This document shows, piece by piece, positions 31,644 through 40,924 of a stretch of 58,422 nt of DNA. How positions within the stretch are numbered: the stretch's first letter is position 1; each line of letters begins with the position of its first letter. Position numbers and translations under genes: made by a program. Source of the DNA: Clostridiales bacterium DTU069. GTDB taxonomy: Bacteria; Bacillota; Clostridia; DSM-8532. Location of the stretch: NCBI GenBank assembly GCA_001512485.1, contig LFRV01000079.1, positions 1 through 58,422 of the forward strand. Direction: 5' to 3'. Under the pieces are notes generated by a model. The model worked only from the letters and a program-made list of their open reading frames with translations. It searched no databases and had not been told where the DNA came from.

Positions 31644-34064
31644 ATGGCTCAAAGACTGCACGAATCCAATTATGAGGTATTTGAACAGTGCTTCGTCGAG
31701 GGCGCTGAGGTCACAGCCGTACGTACTACAGGAAAAGGAAACCTTGATATCTATTTGTCTTTTAAAAACAGAAAAGAAACGGAAGATATAATTAATCACA
31801 GCATGAAGGTCGCATCTGTCGAAGTTGACTGTTTTCCTATTGGATTTTTGGATATAGTCGGGTCACAAAAAAAGTATTGTTTTACATATCTTTATAAAGG
31901 GGAAAACGAATTATCCGAGATTCCTCTTGAAGTTTTAAGCGAATTTAAACTGTTTACAGAAAAGCCCGATAATGGTATTAAACTTTTGCTGCAATGCTTT
32001 GGGTTTGTCAGATCTCTTCATCAAACGCTTACTGAAATTACCGAGTTGAATTTGGAAATAGAGCAATTTATCCGGTGTGTTTCCTGCTATTACTGGTTTT
32101 TTAAAGAGACTTGCAGGATCGCCAGGGAGCCTGGAATAAAAATATTGGCAGATGCTTTGGAAGACTATGCTGAAATGAAATCAACCATTCCGCCTCTGAT
32201 CTGCTTTTCAATCGAACAGTTTGAAAATTGCCTGGAAGGTTTTTCACTTAAAAATAATAAGAGGTATGATCTTGTCAGTGTGGAGTACTTTAATGCGCTG
32301 ATGGATATGAATCAGGAATGCCGTGATAACTTTTTCAGGCAAGATCCGAAGGTAATTAGTTATCACTGCGCCGAACTTATAAAAACTTTCGATGACCTTG
32401 TGAAATATTTAATAAAGGAAACAGAGTATTCAAATAAACTTCTAAACACCGTCTTTTGCAATTCCAATGACAGCCTTATAAGCGAACTGATAAGGGCTTA
32501 TGTGGAAATAAGGCAATCTGATTCCGATACGGCAGCCCTTCCGTATTTTATTAATTATGTATCGGACAGGTATAAGAATATAGTTGCGTATTTTGAGGAA
32601 AAATACGAATTCAGCCTCGGCATCGACATTAACAAGCTGGATTTCCTGCTCTCGGGCATTAAATCGGAAACAACGGAGATAGACGAAAGAATCGAAGTAT
32701 CCCAGGAAGATGTGCTTTATGAGATGATTGGAAGTATGGACAGAATTCTGAATTATTCCGGACTCGAACAGGAAAAAAGGGACTTTTTTAAAACCTTTAT
32801 TGAGAATTTTAAGGAATACAGACCAAAAATAGATAATATTCCGGCAGAATCAAGAAGAAAGTTTAACGCGGTCTTTTTTGAGCTATATGAAGAGGTAATT
32901 TCCAAGTATGTAAAAGAAAAACCAAAAGATAAAGCGCTGGAAATGTTCCTGGCATATGGTTTTATTGATAGTGACCTGCTCTCGCCCCGCCAGACATATG
33001 GGCTTTATACTATGCTTGATAAATTTACATTTGCCCGGGAGAACATCTATTCGATGAAAAACTGGTTGGAAAAGATTATAATCGATGAAATAAGTCCTTC
33101 AATAAATGAGCTCGGGGTTACATATGATAAATTTATTAAGGAACAGAGCCAGATGAATGCGGGCAGGAATTCGGAACCGGATACCGAACGGAGCAGGCTT
33201 CATTTTGAGATTTCAAACATGTTCCGCACCAGTCACAGGGTTTGCAGCGGTCAATACATTGCGTATTTCCCTGTTCTTTGCAACGATACGATTCCTGAAG
33301 ATATTCGCAGGGTTGCCGTAACTCCGGAGAGACTTCAAAAGTCTGTCAGTGAGCTTCTGGAAAGAGATTTTTCGGTGTTTCATCGTGAATTGTTTTATTC
33401 CGGGGAAAAAGAGATATTTAAGAAGGAAATTATTATGAAACAGGTATTGCTGGATATTATCCTTGTCCCCGCTGCAGGAACAAGAGCATTAATGTGGCAG
33501 GAAATGTCGGGCGTATCAAGGGCATCCCGCGGAAGGTTTATTTTCCCCGTGCTTACATCGGAAGACACGACATTAATGATGATAAAACTTGCGGGACAAT
33601 TCCGTTGGGAATTATGCAGATCAATGATGGGAGTAAGGTGGAATGACATTTCCTACAACTGTTTAACTTCAGTTTACGCCGATTATATTGATACATACAG
33701 AAAAAACAAGAATCTTACACCCGAGGCAAAAGAGAGTATCCGGCTGCAAATAAAAAGACATAACAACAACCTTAGAAATATCTTCACATCCGATTATGAA
33801 TTGTGGCTTCGCTATGAGTATTTCGGCAGCAGAAAGCTCAACAGGGAAGTCAGAGCCATTATGTATCAATTCTGTCCATTCAGGGTCTCTAAAAGGAAAC
33901 AGCTCATAAAGCAGCCTGCATTTTCGGATATTGCAATCCGCTTTGAAAATGAAAGAAAGAAGATTGTCCGGGAGCTGGAAAAACGCTATCAGCATTATAT
34001 AAAAACAGGTCATGAACTGGAACCCGAGCTGGAGGATAATCTCAGGTTTTATAAAGATATGTAA
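31644..34064 (+). CDS. Large protein of unknown function (806 aa)
   Basis: I do not recognise this protein. It has no signal peptide and no membrane helix, so it is probably cytoplasmic. The sequence is mostly helical in character, acidic in its first two thirds and basic in the last 100 residues (KRKQLIK, FENERKKIVRELEKRYQHYIK). A conserved-looking core is at about 595-690: IILVPAAGTRALMWQEMSGVSRASRGRFIFP, then QFRWELCRSMMGVRWNDIS. No Walker, HExxH, radical-SAM or HTH motif was found by eye. ATG follows AAGGAG with good spacing; its own promoter and a clear terminator (34115-34147) show a monocistronic unit. The next gene is nrdD, with a separate NrdR-type promoter. Confidence 0.75.
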   Translation: MAQRLHESNYEVFEQCFVEGAEVTAVRTTGKGNLDIYLSFKNRKETEDIINHSMKVASVEVDCFPIGFLDIVGSQKKYCFTYLYKGENELSEIPLEVLSEFKLFTEKPDNGIKLLLQCFGFVRSLHQTLTEITELNLEIEQFIRCVSCYYWFFKETCRIAREPGIKILADALEDYAEMKSTIPPLICFSIEQFENCLEGFSLKNNKRYDLVSVEYFNALMDMNQECRDNFFRQDPKVISYHCAELIKTFDDLVKYLIKETEYSNKLLNTVFCNSNDSLISELIRAYVEIRQSDSDTAALPYFINYVSDRYKNIVAYFEEKYEFSLGIDINKLDFLLSGIKSETTEIDERIEVSQEDVLYEMIGSMDRILNYSGLEQEKRDFFKTFIENFKEYRPKIDNIPAESRRKFNAVFFELYEEVISKYVKEKPKDKALEMFLAYGFIDSDLLSPRQTYGLYTMLDKFTFARENIYSMKNWLEKIIIDEISPSINELGVTYDKFIKEQSQMNAGRNSEPDTERSRLHFEISNMFRTSHRVCSGQYIAYFPVLCNDTIPEDIRRVAVTPERLQKSVSELLERDFSVFHRELFYSGEKEIFKKEIIMKQVLLDIILVPAAGTRALMWQEMSGVSRASRGRFIFPVLTSEDTTLMMIKLAGQFRWELCRSMMGVRWNDISYNCLTSVYADYIDTYRKNKNLTPEAKESIRLQIKRHNNNLRNIFTSDYELWLRYEYFGSRKLNREVRAIMYQFCPFRVSKRKQLIKQPAFSDIAIRFENERKKIVRELEKRYQHYIKTGHELEPELEDNLRFYKDM

Positions 34065-34114
34065 AAGGCGCATATTACCCGCCTGTTATTTAGAAAAATC
34101 GCAAGCCGGCTGCA

Positions 34115-34147
34115 GAGGGATGAGCATTCATCCCTCGTTTTATTTTA
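34115..34147 (+). terminator. Intrinsic terminator of the 806-aa protein gene
   Basis: A perfect 9-bp stem GAGGGATGA/TCATCCCTC with loop GCAT (34115-34136) and the tail GTTTTATTTTA. Confidence 0.93.
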
Positions 34148-34250
34148 GCATTTTTGCCCGTCGAATAATGTCGAAAAGTTTTTAAAATCTGAAAACTATT
34201 ATGATATCTATGTTTTATCGGTGTCGGCAAAAAATCATTAATTTATCCAA

Positions 34251-34301
34251 TTGACACAATATATTGTATTGTGATAGTATAAAAACATCAAGATATAGAC
34301 T
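34251..34301 (+). promoter_or_regulatory. nrdD promoter with two NrdR boxes
   Basis: TTGACA (34251-34256), 18 bp, TAGTAT (34275-34280). ACACAATATATTGTAT (34254-34269) matches the NrdR box consensus acaCwAtATaTwGtgt at 15 of 16 positions as I align it. A second, weaker box CATCAAGATATAGACT (34286-34301) keeps the core CAAGATATAG and starts exactly 32 bp further, the three-helical-turn spacing typical of NrdR tandem boxes. The first covers the -35 region and the second lies just past the -10 box, so binding should repress. Confidence 0.85.
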
Positions 34302-34318
34302 GCGCGGAGGATATGGGT

Positions 34319-36430
34319 ATGTTGGACAAGATACGGAAGAGAAACGGCAGTGTCGAAAATTTCATGCCGGAAAAAATCACATTCGCGATTTTTAAGGCGG
34401 CAGTGGCATGCGGTGGAAATGATTTTGAGACTGCTCGCAAATTAACTAAAGAAGTAGTAAAGCTCGCCGAAGAAAAATATTCCGATCAAATTCCCGAAGT
34501 TGAGCAAATACAGGATCTTGTTGAATATGTGTTAATTGAAAACGGACATGCCCAGACGGCAAAGGCGTACATACTATACAGGGAAAAAAGAAAAAACGCG
34601 AGAGAGCTCAATGCGTTAATCGGCGCGACTATCAATATGTTTTCGGATTATCTCGGCGACAGGGACTGGAAAGTTTATGAAAACGCAAACACGCAAAAGA
34701 GTGTTAATGGTTTGAACAACTATGTGAGAGAAGCATTTACAAAGCAATACTGGCTTCATGAGATTTATCCCGAAGAAGTCCGGCGTGCCCACGAAAGCGG
34801 CGATTGCCATATTCACGATCTTGGTTTTTTTGGTGCATATTGTGCCGGATGGGATATACGCCAGATTTTAACCGATGGTTTCGGAGGCGTACCAGGAAAA
34901 GTCGAAAGCAAGCCTCCGAAGCACTTAAGAAGCCTTTTAGGTCAAATAGTCAACTCAACTTTCAGCACACAGGGTGAAACAGCCGGCGCCCAGGCGTGGT
35001 CTTCGTTCGATACTTACTGTGCGCCGTTTATCAGGTATGACAATATGACCTATGAACAGGTTAAACAATGCCTCCAGGAATTTGTTTTCAGTATAAATGT
35101 GCCTACAAGAGTTGGTTTTCAATGCCCCTTTTCCAACCTGACTTTTGATATAAAAGTCCCGAAAACACTGAAGGATGAGCCTGTAATATCCGGCGGGCAA
35201 TATACGAATGACAAGTACGGCGATTTCCAGGAAGAGATGGATATTTTCAACAGGGCATTTTGTGAAGTAATGCTTGAAGGGGATGCAAAAGGCAGAGTAT
35301 TTACTTTCCCAATACCAACATTGAATATCACTTCTGATTTTGATTGGGAAAACCCTGCAGTTGAAGCGTTTATGAAGATAACCTGCAAATATGGCATCCC
35401 GTATTTCGCAAATTATATTAATTCCGATCTGTCTCCGGAAGACGCCGTATCAATGTGTTGTCGTTTACGGCTCGATGTCGGCGAGCTCAGGAAAAGGGGA
35501 GGAGGCCTTTTCGGTAGCAATCCTCTCACCGGATCAATAGGAGTTTTTACTATCAATCTTCCACGAATCGGATATTTGAGCAAAACAAAAGAAGAATTCA
35601 AAAAACGTCTTTATAACATAGCAAATATTGGAAAAACGTCACTTGAAATCAAAAGAAAAGTAATTGAGAAACAATCGGAAAAGGGGCTTTATCCTTATTC
35701 AACGCATTTATTGAGAAATGTTAAACAGAGAACCGGTCAATACTGGTATAATCATTTCAGTACAATCGGAATTCTTGGAATGAATGAAGCGCTTATGAAT
35801 TTCAACGGCACCGACCTGACGACACGGGAAGGCCAGAACTTTGCGATTGAAATAATGCATTACTTAAGGGAAATTATGATAGAATTCCAGAAAGAAACCG
35901 GAAACTTCTACAACCTTGAAGCCACTCCCGCCGAAGGAGCGTCATACCGTCTTGCGCGGCTGGACAGGCAAAGATATCCCGATATATATACCGCCGGCGA
36001 GAACGTGCCGTATTATACGAATTCCACGCAGCTTCCGGTGGGATACACGGACGATATTTTTGAAGTAATGGAACTGCAGGATGAACTTCAGTCATTATAC
36101 ACGGGCGGAACGGTTCAGCATTTATATCTCGGCGAAAGTGTTCAGGACACAAAGGTTTGCAGGAATTTGATAAAAAAGTGCTTTGAGAATTATAAAATGC
36201 CTTACATTTCAATTACGCCGACCTTTTCGGTATGTAATAACCACGGTTATATAAACGGAGAACATTTCACATGCCCGCACTGCGGCAGTGAAACCGAGGT
36301 GTGGTCAAGAGTTACCGGGTATTTAAGGCCTGTATCGAATTACAATAAAGGCAAAAAGGAAGAATACATGAATCGCCGGAAATTCTTAATAAATGAAGAG
36401 TTGTTATCGCTCGAGAAAGCCACCGTATAA
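34319..36430 (+). CDS. nrdD: Anaerobic ribonucleoside-triphosphate reductase
   Basis: NrdD is the class III, oxygen-sensitive ribonucleotide reductase that makes dNTPs in anaerobes with a glycyl radical. The 703-residue product starts with an ATP-cone (about 1-95, IRKRNGSVENFMPEKI) for allosteric control. Near the C-terminus are the four-Cys zinc site CNNHGYINGEHFTCPHCGSE (three further Cys in CxxH/CPHC arrangement are visible, one more upstream in VCNN) and the glycyl-radical loop RVTGYLRPV with G667. ATG 34319 is preferred to 34313 because of the 8-base distance to GGAGG. nrdG follows after 30 bases. Confidence 0.97.
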   Translation: MLDKIRKRNGSVENFMPEKITFAIFKAAVACGGNDFETARKLTKEVVKLAEEKYSDQIPEVEQIQDLVEYVLIENGHAQTAKAYILYREKRKNARELNALIGATINMFSDYLGDRDWKVYENANTQKSVNGLNNYVREAFTKQYWLHEIYPEEVRRAHESGDCHIHDLGFFGAYCAGWDIRQILTDGFGGVPGKVESKPPKHLRSLLGQIVNSTFSTQGETAGAQAWSSFDTYCAPFIRYDNMTYEQVKQCLQEFVFSINVPTRVGFQCPFSNLTFDIKVPKTLKDEPVISGGQYTNDKYGDFQEEMDIFNRAFCEVMLEGDAKGRVFTFPIPTLNITSDFDWENPAVEAFMKITCKYGIPYFANYINSDLSPEDAVSMCCRLRLDVGELRKRGGGLFGSNPLTGSIGVFTINLPRIGYLSKTKEEFKKRLYNIANIGKTSLEIKRKVIEKQSEKGLYPYSTHLLRNVKQRTGQYWYNHFSTIGILGMNEALMNFNGTDLTTREGQNFAIEIMHYLREIMIEFQKETGNFYNLEATPAEGASYRLARLDRQRYPDIYTAGENVPYYTNSTQLPVGYTDDIFEVMELQDELQSLYTGGTVQHLYLGESVQDTKVCRNLIKKCFENYKMPYISITPTFSVCNNHGYINGEHFTCPHCGSETEVWSRVTGYLRPVSNYNKGKKEEYMNRRKFLINEELLSLEKATV

Positions 36431-36460
36431 TTTGCGTTTGTTTTACAGGGGGTACAAAAG

Positions 36461-37171
36461 ATGAGGATAGCCGGCATAATAAAACAGTCTTTTGTTGATT
36501 ATCCCGGCAGAATAGCCGCTACGGTGTTTACGCGCGGCTGTAATATGAACTGCGTATTCTGCCATAACAGGCATATTTTGGGTTATGAAGAACGTAATAA
36601 CTGTATTGATGAGGAACAGGTCGTTAAATTTCTTGAAAAAAGAGCGGTGTTTCTTGACGCGGTTGTGATTTCAGGTGGTGAGCCCACGCTCCAGCCAGAT
36701 CTTGACGTATTTATCCTGAAAGCAAAACGCATGGGATATTTGGTTAAACTTGATACAAACGGGACTTGCCCTGAGGTTGTCAAAACACTCATCGAAAAAG
36801 GTTTGCTCGATTATATAGCGATGGATGTCAAGGCACCGCTTGCAAAATACCGTGAAATATGCCGCTGCAATATCGATCCGGATCGTATTTCCAAAAGCAT
36901 ATCCGTTATTATGAACAGCGGCGTTGATTACGAATTCCGCACAACATGCTGTCCGCAGCTGGATAGCGGTGATCTCGTTGAAATCGGCAGACTTGTCAGC
37001 GGCGCGCGGAAATATGTTCTGCAGCAGTGCCGAAAAACTGACGAAAACGGGCGGTACACGGGATATGAGGCGGTTCAGGGCTTCCACAGCGCAGCCGTGC
37101 ATGACCGGATTAGAAGTTGTGTCGATGTTTTCGAGGTGCGCGGCGGCAGCGGGGTGCAAAAGGTATCATAA
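36461..37171 (+). CDS. nrdG: Anaerobic ribonucleotide reductase activating protein (radical SAM)
   Basis: NrdG uses S-adenosylmethionine and a 4Fe-4S cluster to place the glycyl radical on NrdD. The 236-residue protein has the radical-SAM motif CNMNCVFC (Cys27, 31, 34), SGGEPTLQPD in the SAM-binding region and KLDTNGT. This length and the start MRIAGIIKQSFVDYPGRIAATVF belong to the longer clostridial type rather than the 150-residue enterobacterial NrdG. ATG follows GGGGG. Same operon as nrdD, so also under the NrdR-type promoter. The next 185 bases (37172-37356) hold no gene I can support. Confidence 0.95.
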   Translation: MRIAGIIKQSFVDYPGRIAATVFTRGCNMNCVFCHNRHILGYEERNNCIDEEQVVKFLEKRAVFLDAVVISGGEPTLQPDLDVFILKAKRMGYLVKLDTNGTCPEVVKTLIEKGLLDYIAMDVKAPLAKYREICRCNIDPDRISKSISVIMNSGVDYEFRTTCCPQLDSGDLVEIGRLVSGARKYVLQQCRKTDENGRYTGYEAVQGFHSAAVHDRIRSCVDVFEVRGGSGVQKVS

Positions 37172-37356
37172 CAGCGGTGTACGCGGTCTTGAAGGTTTTA
37201 GCGGATAATAACGCTGTTTGTCTATGAATTTTACGGGGAAATAATAAAGTGTCTGGAAGAAAAACTTGAATAAGGCATTACTGCGGCGGACAATCCGATA
37301 GGGTTGTCTTTTCGTGTTGTGTTACAGTTAAACTTTTCATTCAGGTAGGTGACGGG

Positions 37357-39129
37357 ATGAATGTCAGGTCCATACTAACAGAATTTATCCGCAAGCGCCT
37401 GTTAAGTTATATAGCGGGAGTTGTAATCCTTATAATAACGTCGGTGGTATCACTGCGCATTCCCAAAGTATTGGGCAATATCACCGATATGCTTAATACC
37501 GGGCGCGTGACCGAAAAGGAGGTTTACGGACAGGTTATTTTTATGTTCCTTCTTTCGGTTATTGCGTTTTGCCTGCGGTTTGTATGGAGATATTTCCTTA
37601 TCGGCAACAGCCGTCATGTTGAAAGTCATCTCAGAAGAAAACTTTTTTCGCATTTGCAGACACTTCCGGTTTCTTTTTACAACGAGCGGAGAACGGGGGA
37701 TTTGATTGCCTATGCGATAAATGATGTCAATGCTGTTCGAAGGGTGTTTGCATTCGGATTTGTCGCCGCGATAGAGGGAATACTTATAAATTCCGTTTCT
37801 GTTTATTATATGGCCGATACGATTCACCCGGTCCTTACACTGATGGCCCTGGGTCCCGTACCTGTAGTCATTACGCTGACAATATTACTGCGAAAGACAA
37901 TTCGCAGGCGTTTCGAAATGGTGCAAAAAGCGTTTGCCGCGATATCCGAAAGGGTCCAGGAAAATATTATGGGCATAAGGGTTATTAAAGCATTTGCGCA
38001 GGAAAAGCCGGAGATGGAACGGTTCAGGGGACTCAGCCGCAAAAATATGAAAACGCATATGCGTCTTTACAGTGTGTCCGGTATGCTTGGGCCGGTTACT
38101 CAGGTATGTTTCGGCGTGAGTTTTTTACTGTTTATCATATATGGCAGCGAAATGGTAATGACAGGAACGATTTCTCTCGGCGATTATATTGCGTTTAATT
38201 CGTATATGGCCGCTATAATGCGCCCTGTCATAAACATCAGCCGCATTATTGAAGTGTGGCAAAGGGGCGCGGCTTCGGTTAAAAGACTTGACGAGATTTT
38301 TACTGAAAAAAGCGACATACCTGACGGCGTGGAAAACCTTGATAGAACCGAAAACTGCGATATAGAAATAAAAGATCTTACGTTTACGTATCCTCAGGCC
38401 GATGAGCCGGCTTTAAAGAACATTAGCCTGTTCATACCTTCCGGCTCAACTCTCGGAATAATAGGAAAAACCGGCAGCGGGAAAACAACACTCGCGAACC
38501 TGCTGTTAAAACTATACCCCGTCGATTACGGACGGATCTTTATTAACGGCATTGATATCAATAATTTGTCCGTTGATGTACTCCGGGAGAAAATAGGCTT
38601 TGTACCGCAGGAAAACTTCCTGTTCTCAACAACGATAAGCGATAATATCCGTTTTTACCAGGAAGGGATCACTAATGAAGAAATTGAAGAAGCCGCGAGG
38701 ATGTCGGGCATATATGACAATATCCTTGAATTCCCGGAAGGCTTTGATACGGTGGTCGGCGAGCGCGGCGTGACGCTGTCGGGAGGGCAGAGACAAAGGG
38801 TTTCGATAGCGCGTGCTCTTATAAAGAACCCTTCGGTTCTCATCCTGGACGACAGCCTGTCGGCGGTTGATACCGAAACCGAATCGGAAATACTCAATAA
38901 CCTTAAAGGTCTGCTTGAACACCGGACGGGTATTATCATATCCCACCGGGTATCATCCGTAATGTACTGCGACAACATTATTTACATGGATGACGGGGTT
39001 ATTAGGGAGCAGGGGAACCATAAAGAATTGATGGAACTGGACGGAGAGTATTGTAAGCTGTATTTATCACAAACAGAGGCAAATACAAACAGTGCTTCGG
39101 AGGTATGCGGAAATGGCCGGCATGAATAA
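37357..39129 (+). CDS. Heterodimeric ABC exporter subunit with degenerate catalytic site
   Basis: A 590-residue ABC exporter half with six membrane helices (about 17-310) and an ATPase domain. Walker A is GKTGSGKTT (370-378), the signature is an intact LSGGQ (474-478), and Walker B ends LDD with D499 in place of the catalytic Glu; the H-loop ISHR is intact. It overlaps the next gene by 17 bases. An Asp here together with a variant signature in the partner is the pattern of heterodimeric exporters such as TM287/288, where one ATP site is non-hydrolytic. Substrate unknown; lipid, peptide or drug export are all possible. ATG follows GGTAGGTGACGGG. Confidence 0.94.
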   Translation: MNVRSILTEFIRKRLLSYIAGVVILIITSVVSLRIPKVLGNITDMLNTGRVTEKEVYGQVIFMFLLSVIAFCLRFVWRYFLIGNSRHVESHLRRKLFSHLQTLPVSFYNERRTGDLIAYAINDVNAVRRVFAFGFVAAIEGILINSVSVYYMADTIHPVLTLMALGPVPVVITLTILLRKTIRRRFEMVQKAFAAISERVQENIMGIRVIKAFAQEKPEMERFRGLSRKNMKTHMRLYSVSGMLGPVTQVCFGVSFLLFIIYGSEMVMTGTISLGDYIAFNSYMAAIMRPVINISRIIEVWQRGAASVKRLDEIFTEKSDIPDGVENLDRTENCDIEIKDLTFTYPQADEPALKNISLFIPSGSTLGIIGKTGSGKTTLANLLLKLYPVDYGRIFINGIDINNLSVDVLREKIGFVPQENFLFSTTISDNIRFYQEGITNEEIEEAARMSGIYDNILEFPEGFDTVVGERGVTLSGGQRQRVSIARALIKNPSVLILDDSLSAVDTETESEILNNLKGLLEHRTGIIISHRVSSVMYCDNIIYMDDGVIREQGNHKELMELDGEYCKLYLSQTEANTNSASEVCGNGRHE

Positions 39130-40906
39130 AAACGAAAAAAATGATCGGGACCTGTTGGTATATTACCGGAAAGCGAATGTAGGGCGTCTTTTGTCATACT
39201 TTATACCGCATTTGCCGCTTATTGTCGTTGCCGTTGTGATAGCTTTTCTGATAAATGCGGCGGTTTTACTGAGGCCTGATATTTTTCGCAGGATCATAGA
39301 CGATTATCTGATTCCGGGGAATTTCGATAAATCCGCTGTAAACAGGCTTGGATTTTATTACTTTGCCCTCATTTCGGGAGGCGCTTTATTAAGTTACCTT
39401 CAGCACGTTCTGTTAAATTATGTCGGACAGAGCATCATGCACAGGTTAAGGACAGACCTGTTCAATAAAATACAAAAAATGGGCATGCCGTTTTTTGACA
39501 GGTTTTCGTCGGGCAGGTTGCTGACAAGGGTGACCAATGATGTTGAAGCGTTAAACGAGTTGTTTTCAGGAGTATTGGTAAACCTTTTCCGGGACGTTGT
39601 AATGATTGCCGGAATAGTTTACGCGATGTTTTCGTTAAGCCCGAAACTCGCGGTTGCAGGAGTTAGCGCGGTACCGCTTATTGCGCTCGTTGCAGTTATT
39701 TACCGTAAGGCGGCAAGAAAGAATTTCATAAGATTGAAATCAATTATAGGCCGGATAAACGGCTTTTTAGCCGAGAATATAACGGGTATGAAAATAGTTC
39801 AGATTTTTCATCGTGAAAAACAGAAGTTTGACGAGTTCAGCAAGATAGAAAAAGAGTATTTCAAATCAAGCTTAAGGGAAGTAATACTGAACAGCCTTGG
39901 ACGGCCGGTAGTTGAGGTAATAAACAACCTTACGATTTCGGCTCTTATCTGGGTATGTGCCGGCGATATATTAAGAGGCGCCTTTGAATACGGCGTCCTG
40001 TATGCTTTTATTTCATATGTAAGGGAGTTCTTCCATCCTATAAATGAAATTGCCGATAAATACACATCCCTTCAGTCGGCGGTTGTTTCGTCTGAGAGGA
40101 TATTTGAAATAATGGATATCGAAAGTTACGAGGAGGATTTGTCGTCAGGCATTTCCTGCGGTAAAATAGCGGGAGATATTGAGTTTAAAAATGTATGGTT
40201 TGCGTATGAAAAAGAAAACTGGGTGCTGAGAGATGTCAGCTTCCGTATCCGTCCGGGGGAATCCGTTGCTTTTGTCGGTTCGACGGGATCAGGCAAAACA
40301 ACTATAATAAACCTTATGGCAAGATTTTACGATATACAAAAAGGAGAAATATTAATTGACGGTGTAAACATAAAAAAATACAGGCTTGCAGATTTAAGAA
40401 GGAATATTGCCGTTGTACTGCAGGATGTGTTCCTTTTCACCGGTGATATTGCATATAACGTAAGGCTGAATAACCGGGAACTGACCAACAGCGATGTAAT
40501 GGATGCGATTGAAACGGCCTGCGCTGCGCCTTTTGTCAGGTCGCTTCCAGATGGCATCCATACCGAAGTAAAGGAGCGGGGATGCACGTTCTCCGCCGGG
40601 CAGCGCCAGCTCATATCATTGGCAAGGGCTGTTGCGTTCAACCCGTCGGTGCTTGTTCTGGATGAGGCAACAGCGAGTATCGACACCGAAACGGAGGAAC
40701 TCATACAGAAATCGATGGGCAAAGTTTCTTCAGGCAGGACATCCATTTTCATCGCGCACCGGTTGTCCACGATCAGGCAGGCAAATTGCATTTATGTGTT
40801 AGATCACGGAAGAATTGTGGAAAAAGGTGATCATGACACTCTTATGAATAAAAACGGCATATACCGGCATCTGGTTGAATTAAGCATTAATGAAGGAAAT
40901 ACCTGA
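39113..40906 (+). CDS. Heterodimeric ABC exporter subunit with active catalytic Glu
   Basis: A 597-residue exporter half, partner of the previous gene. Walker A is GSTGSGKTT (389-397), Walker B is LVLDEATAS with catalytic E518, and the signature is the variant FSAGQ (493-497). Combined with D499 of the partner, this makes one consensus and one degenerate site, each shared between the subunits as in known heterodimers. The start is ATG 39113, 9 bases after GGAGG and overlapping the upstream stop; the frame is open from 39092 inside the previous gene. No regulator gene is adjacent. Confidence 0.94.
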   Translation: MAGMNKNEKNDRDLLVYYRKANVGRLLSYFIPHLPLIVVAVVIAFLINAAVLLRPDIFRRIIDDYLIPGNFDKSAVNRLGFYYFALISGGALLSYLQHVLLNYVGQSIMHRLRTDLFNKIQKMGMPFFDRFSSGRLLTRVTNDVEALNELFSGVLVNLFRDVVMIAGIVYAMFSLSPKLAVAGVSAVPLIALVAVIYRKAARKNFIRLKSIIGRINGFLAENITGMKIVQIFHREKQKFDEFSKIEKEYFKSSLREVILNSLGRPVVEVINNLTISALIWVCAGDILRGAFEYGVLYAFISYVREFFHPINEIADKYTSLQSAVVSSERIFEIMDIESYEEDLSSGISCGKIAGDIEFKNVWFAYEKENWVLRDVSFRIRPGESVAFVGSTGSGKTTIINLMARFYDIQKGEILIDGVNIKKYRLADLRRNIAVVLQDVFLFTGDIAYNVRLNNRELTNSDVMDAIETACAAPFVRSLPDGIHTEVKERGCTFSAGQRQLISLARAVAFNPSVLVLDEATASIDTETEELIQKSMGKVSSGRTSIFIAHRLSTIRQANCIYVLDHGRIVEKGDHDTLMNKNGIYRHLVELSINEGNT

Positions 40907-40924
40907 GTGATTTTAGGAGGCAGG

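Noticed and set aside
37172-37356. Small reading frame ending FYGEIIKCLEEKLE before the ABC exporter
   Set aside because: Only about 25 codons without start codon or ribosome binding site; could be a gene remnant but nothing supports it.
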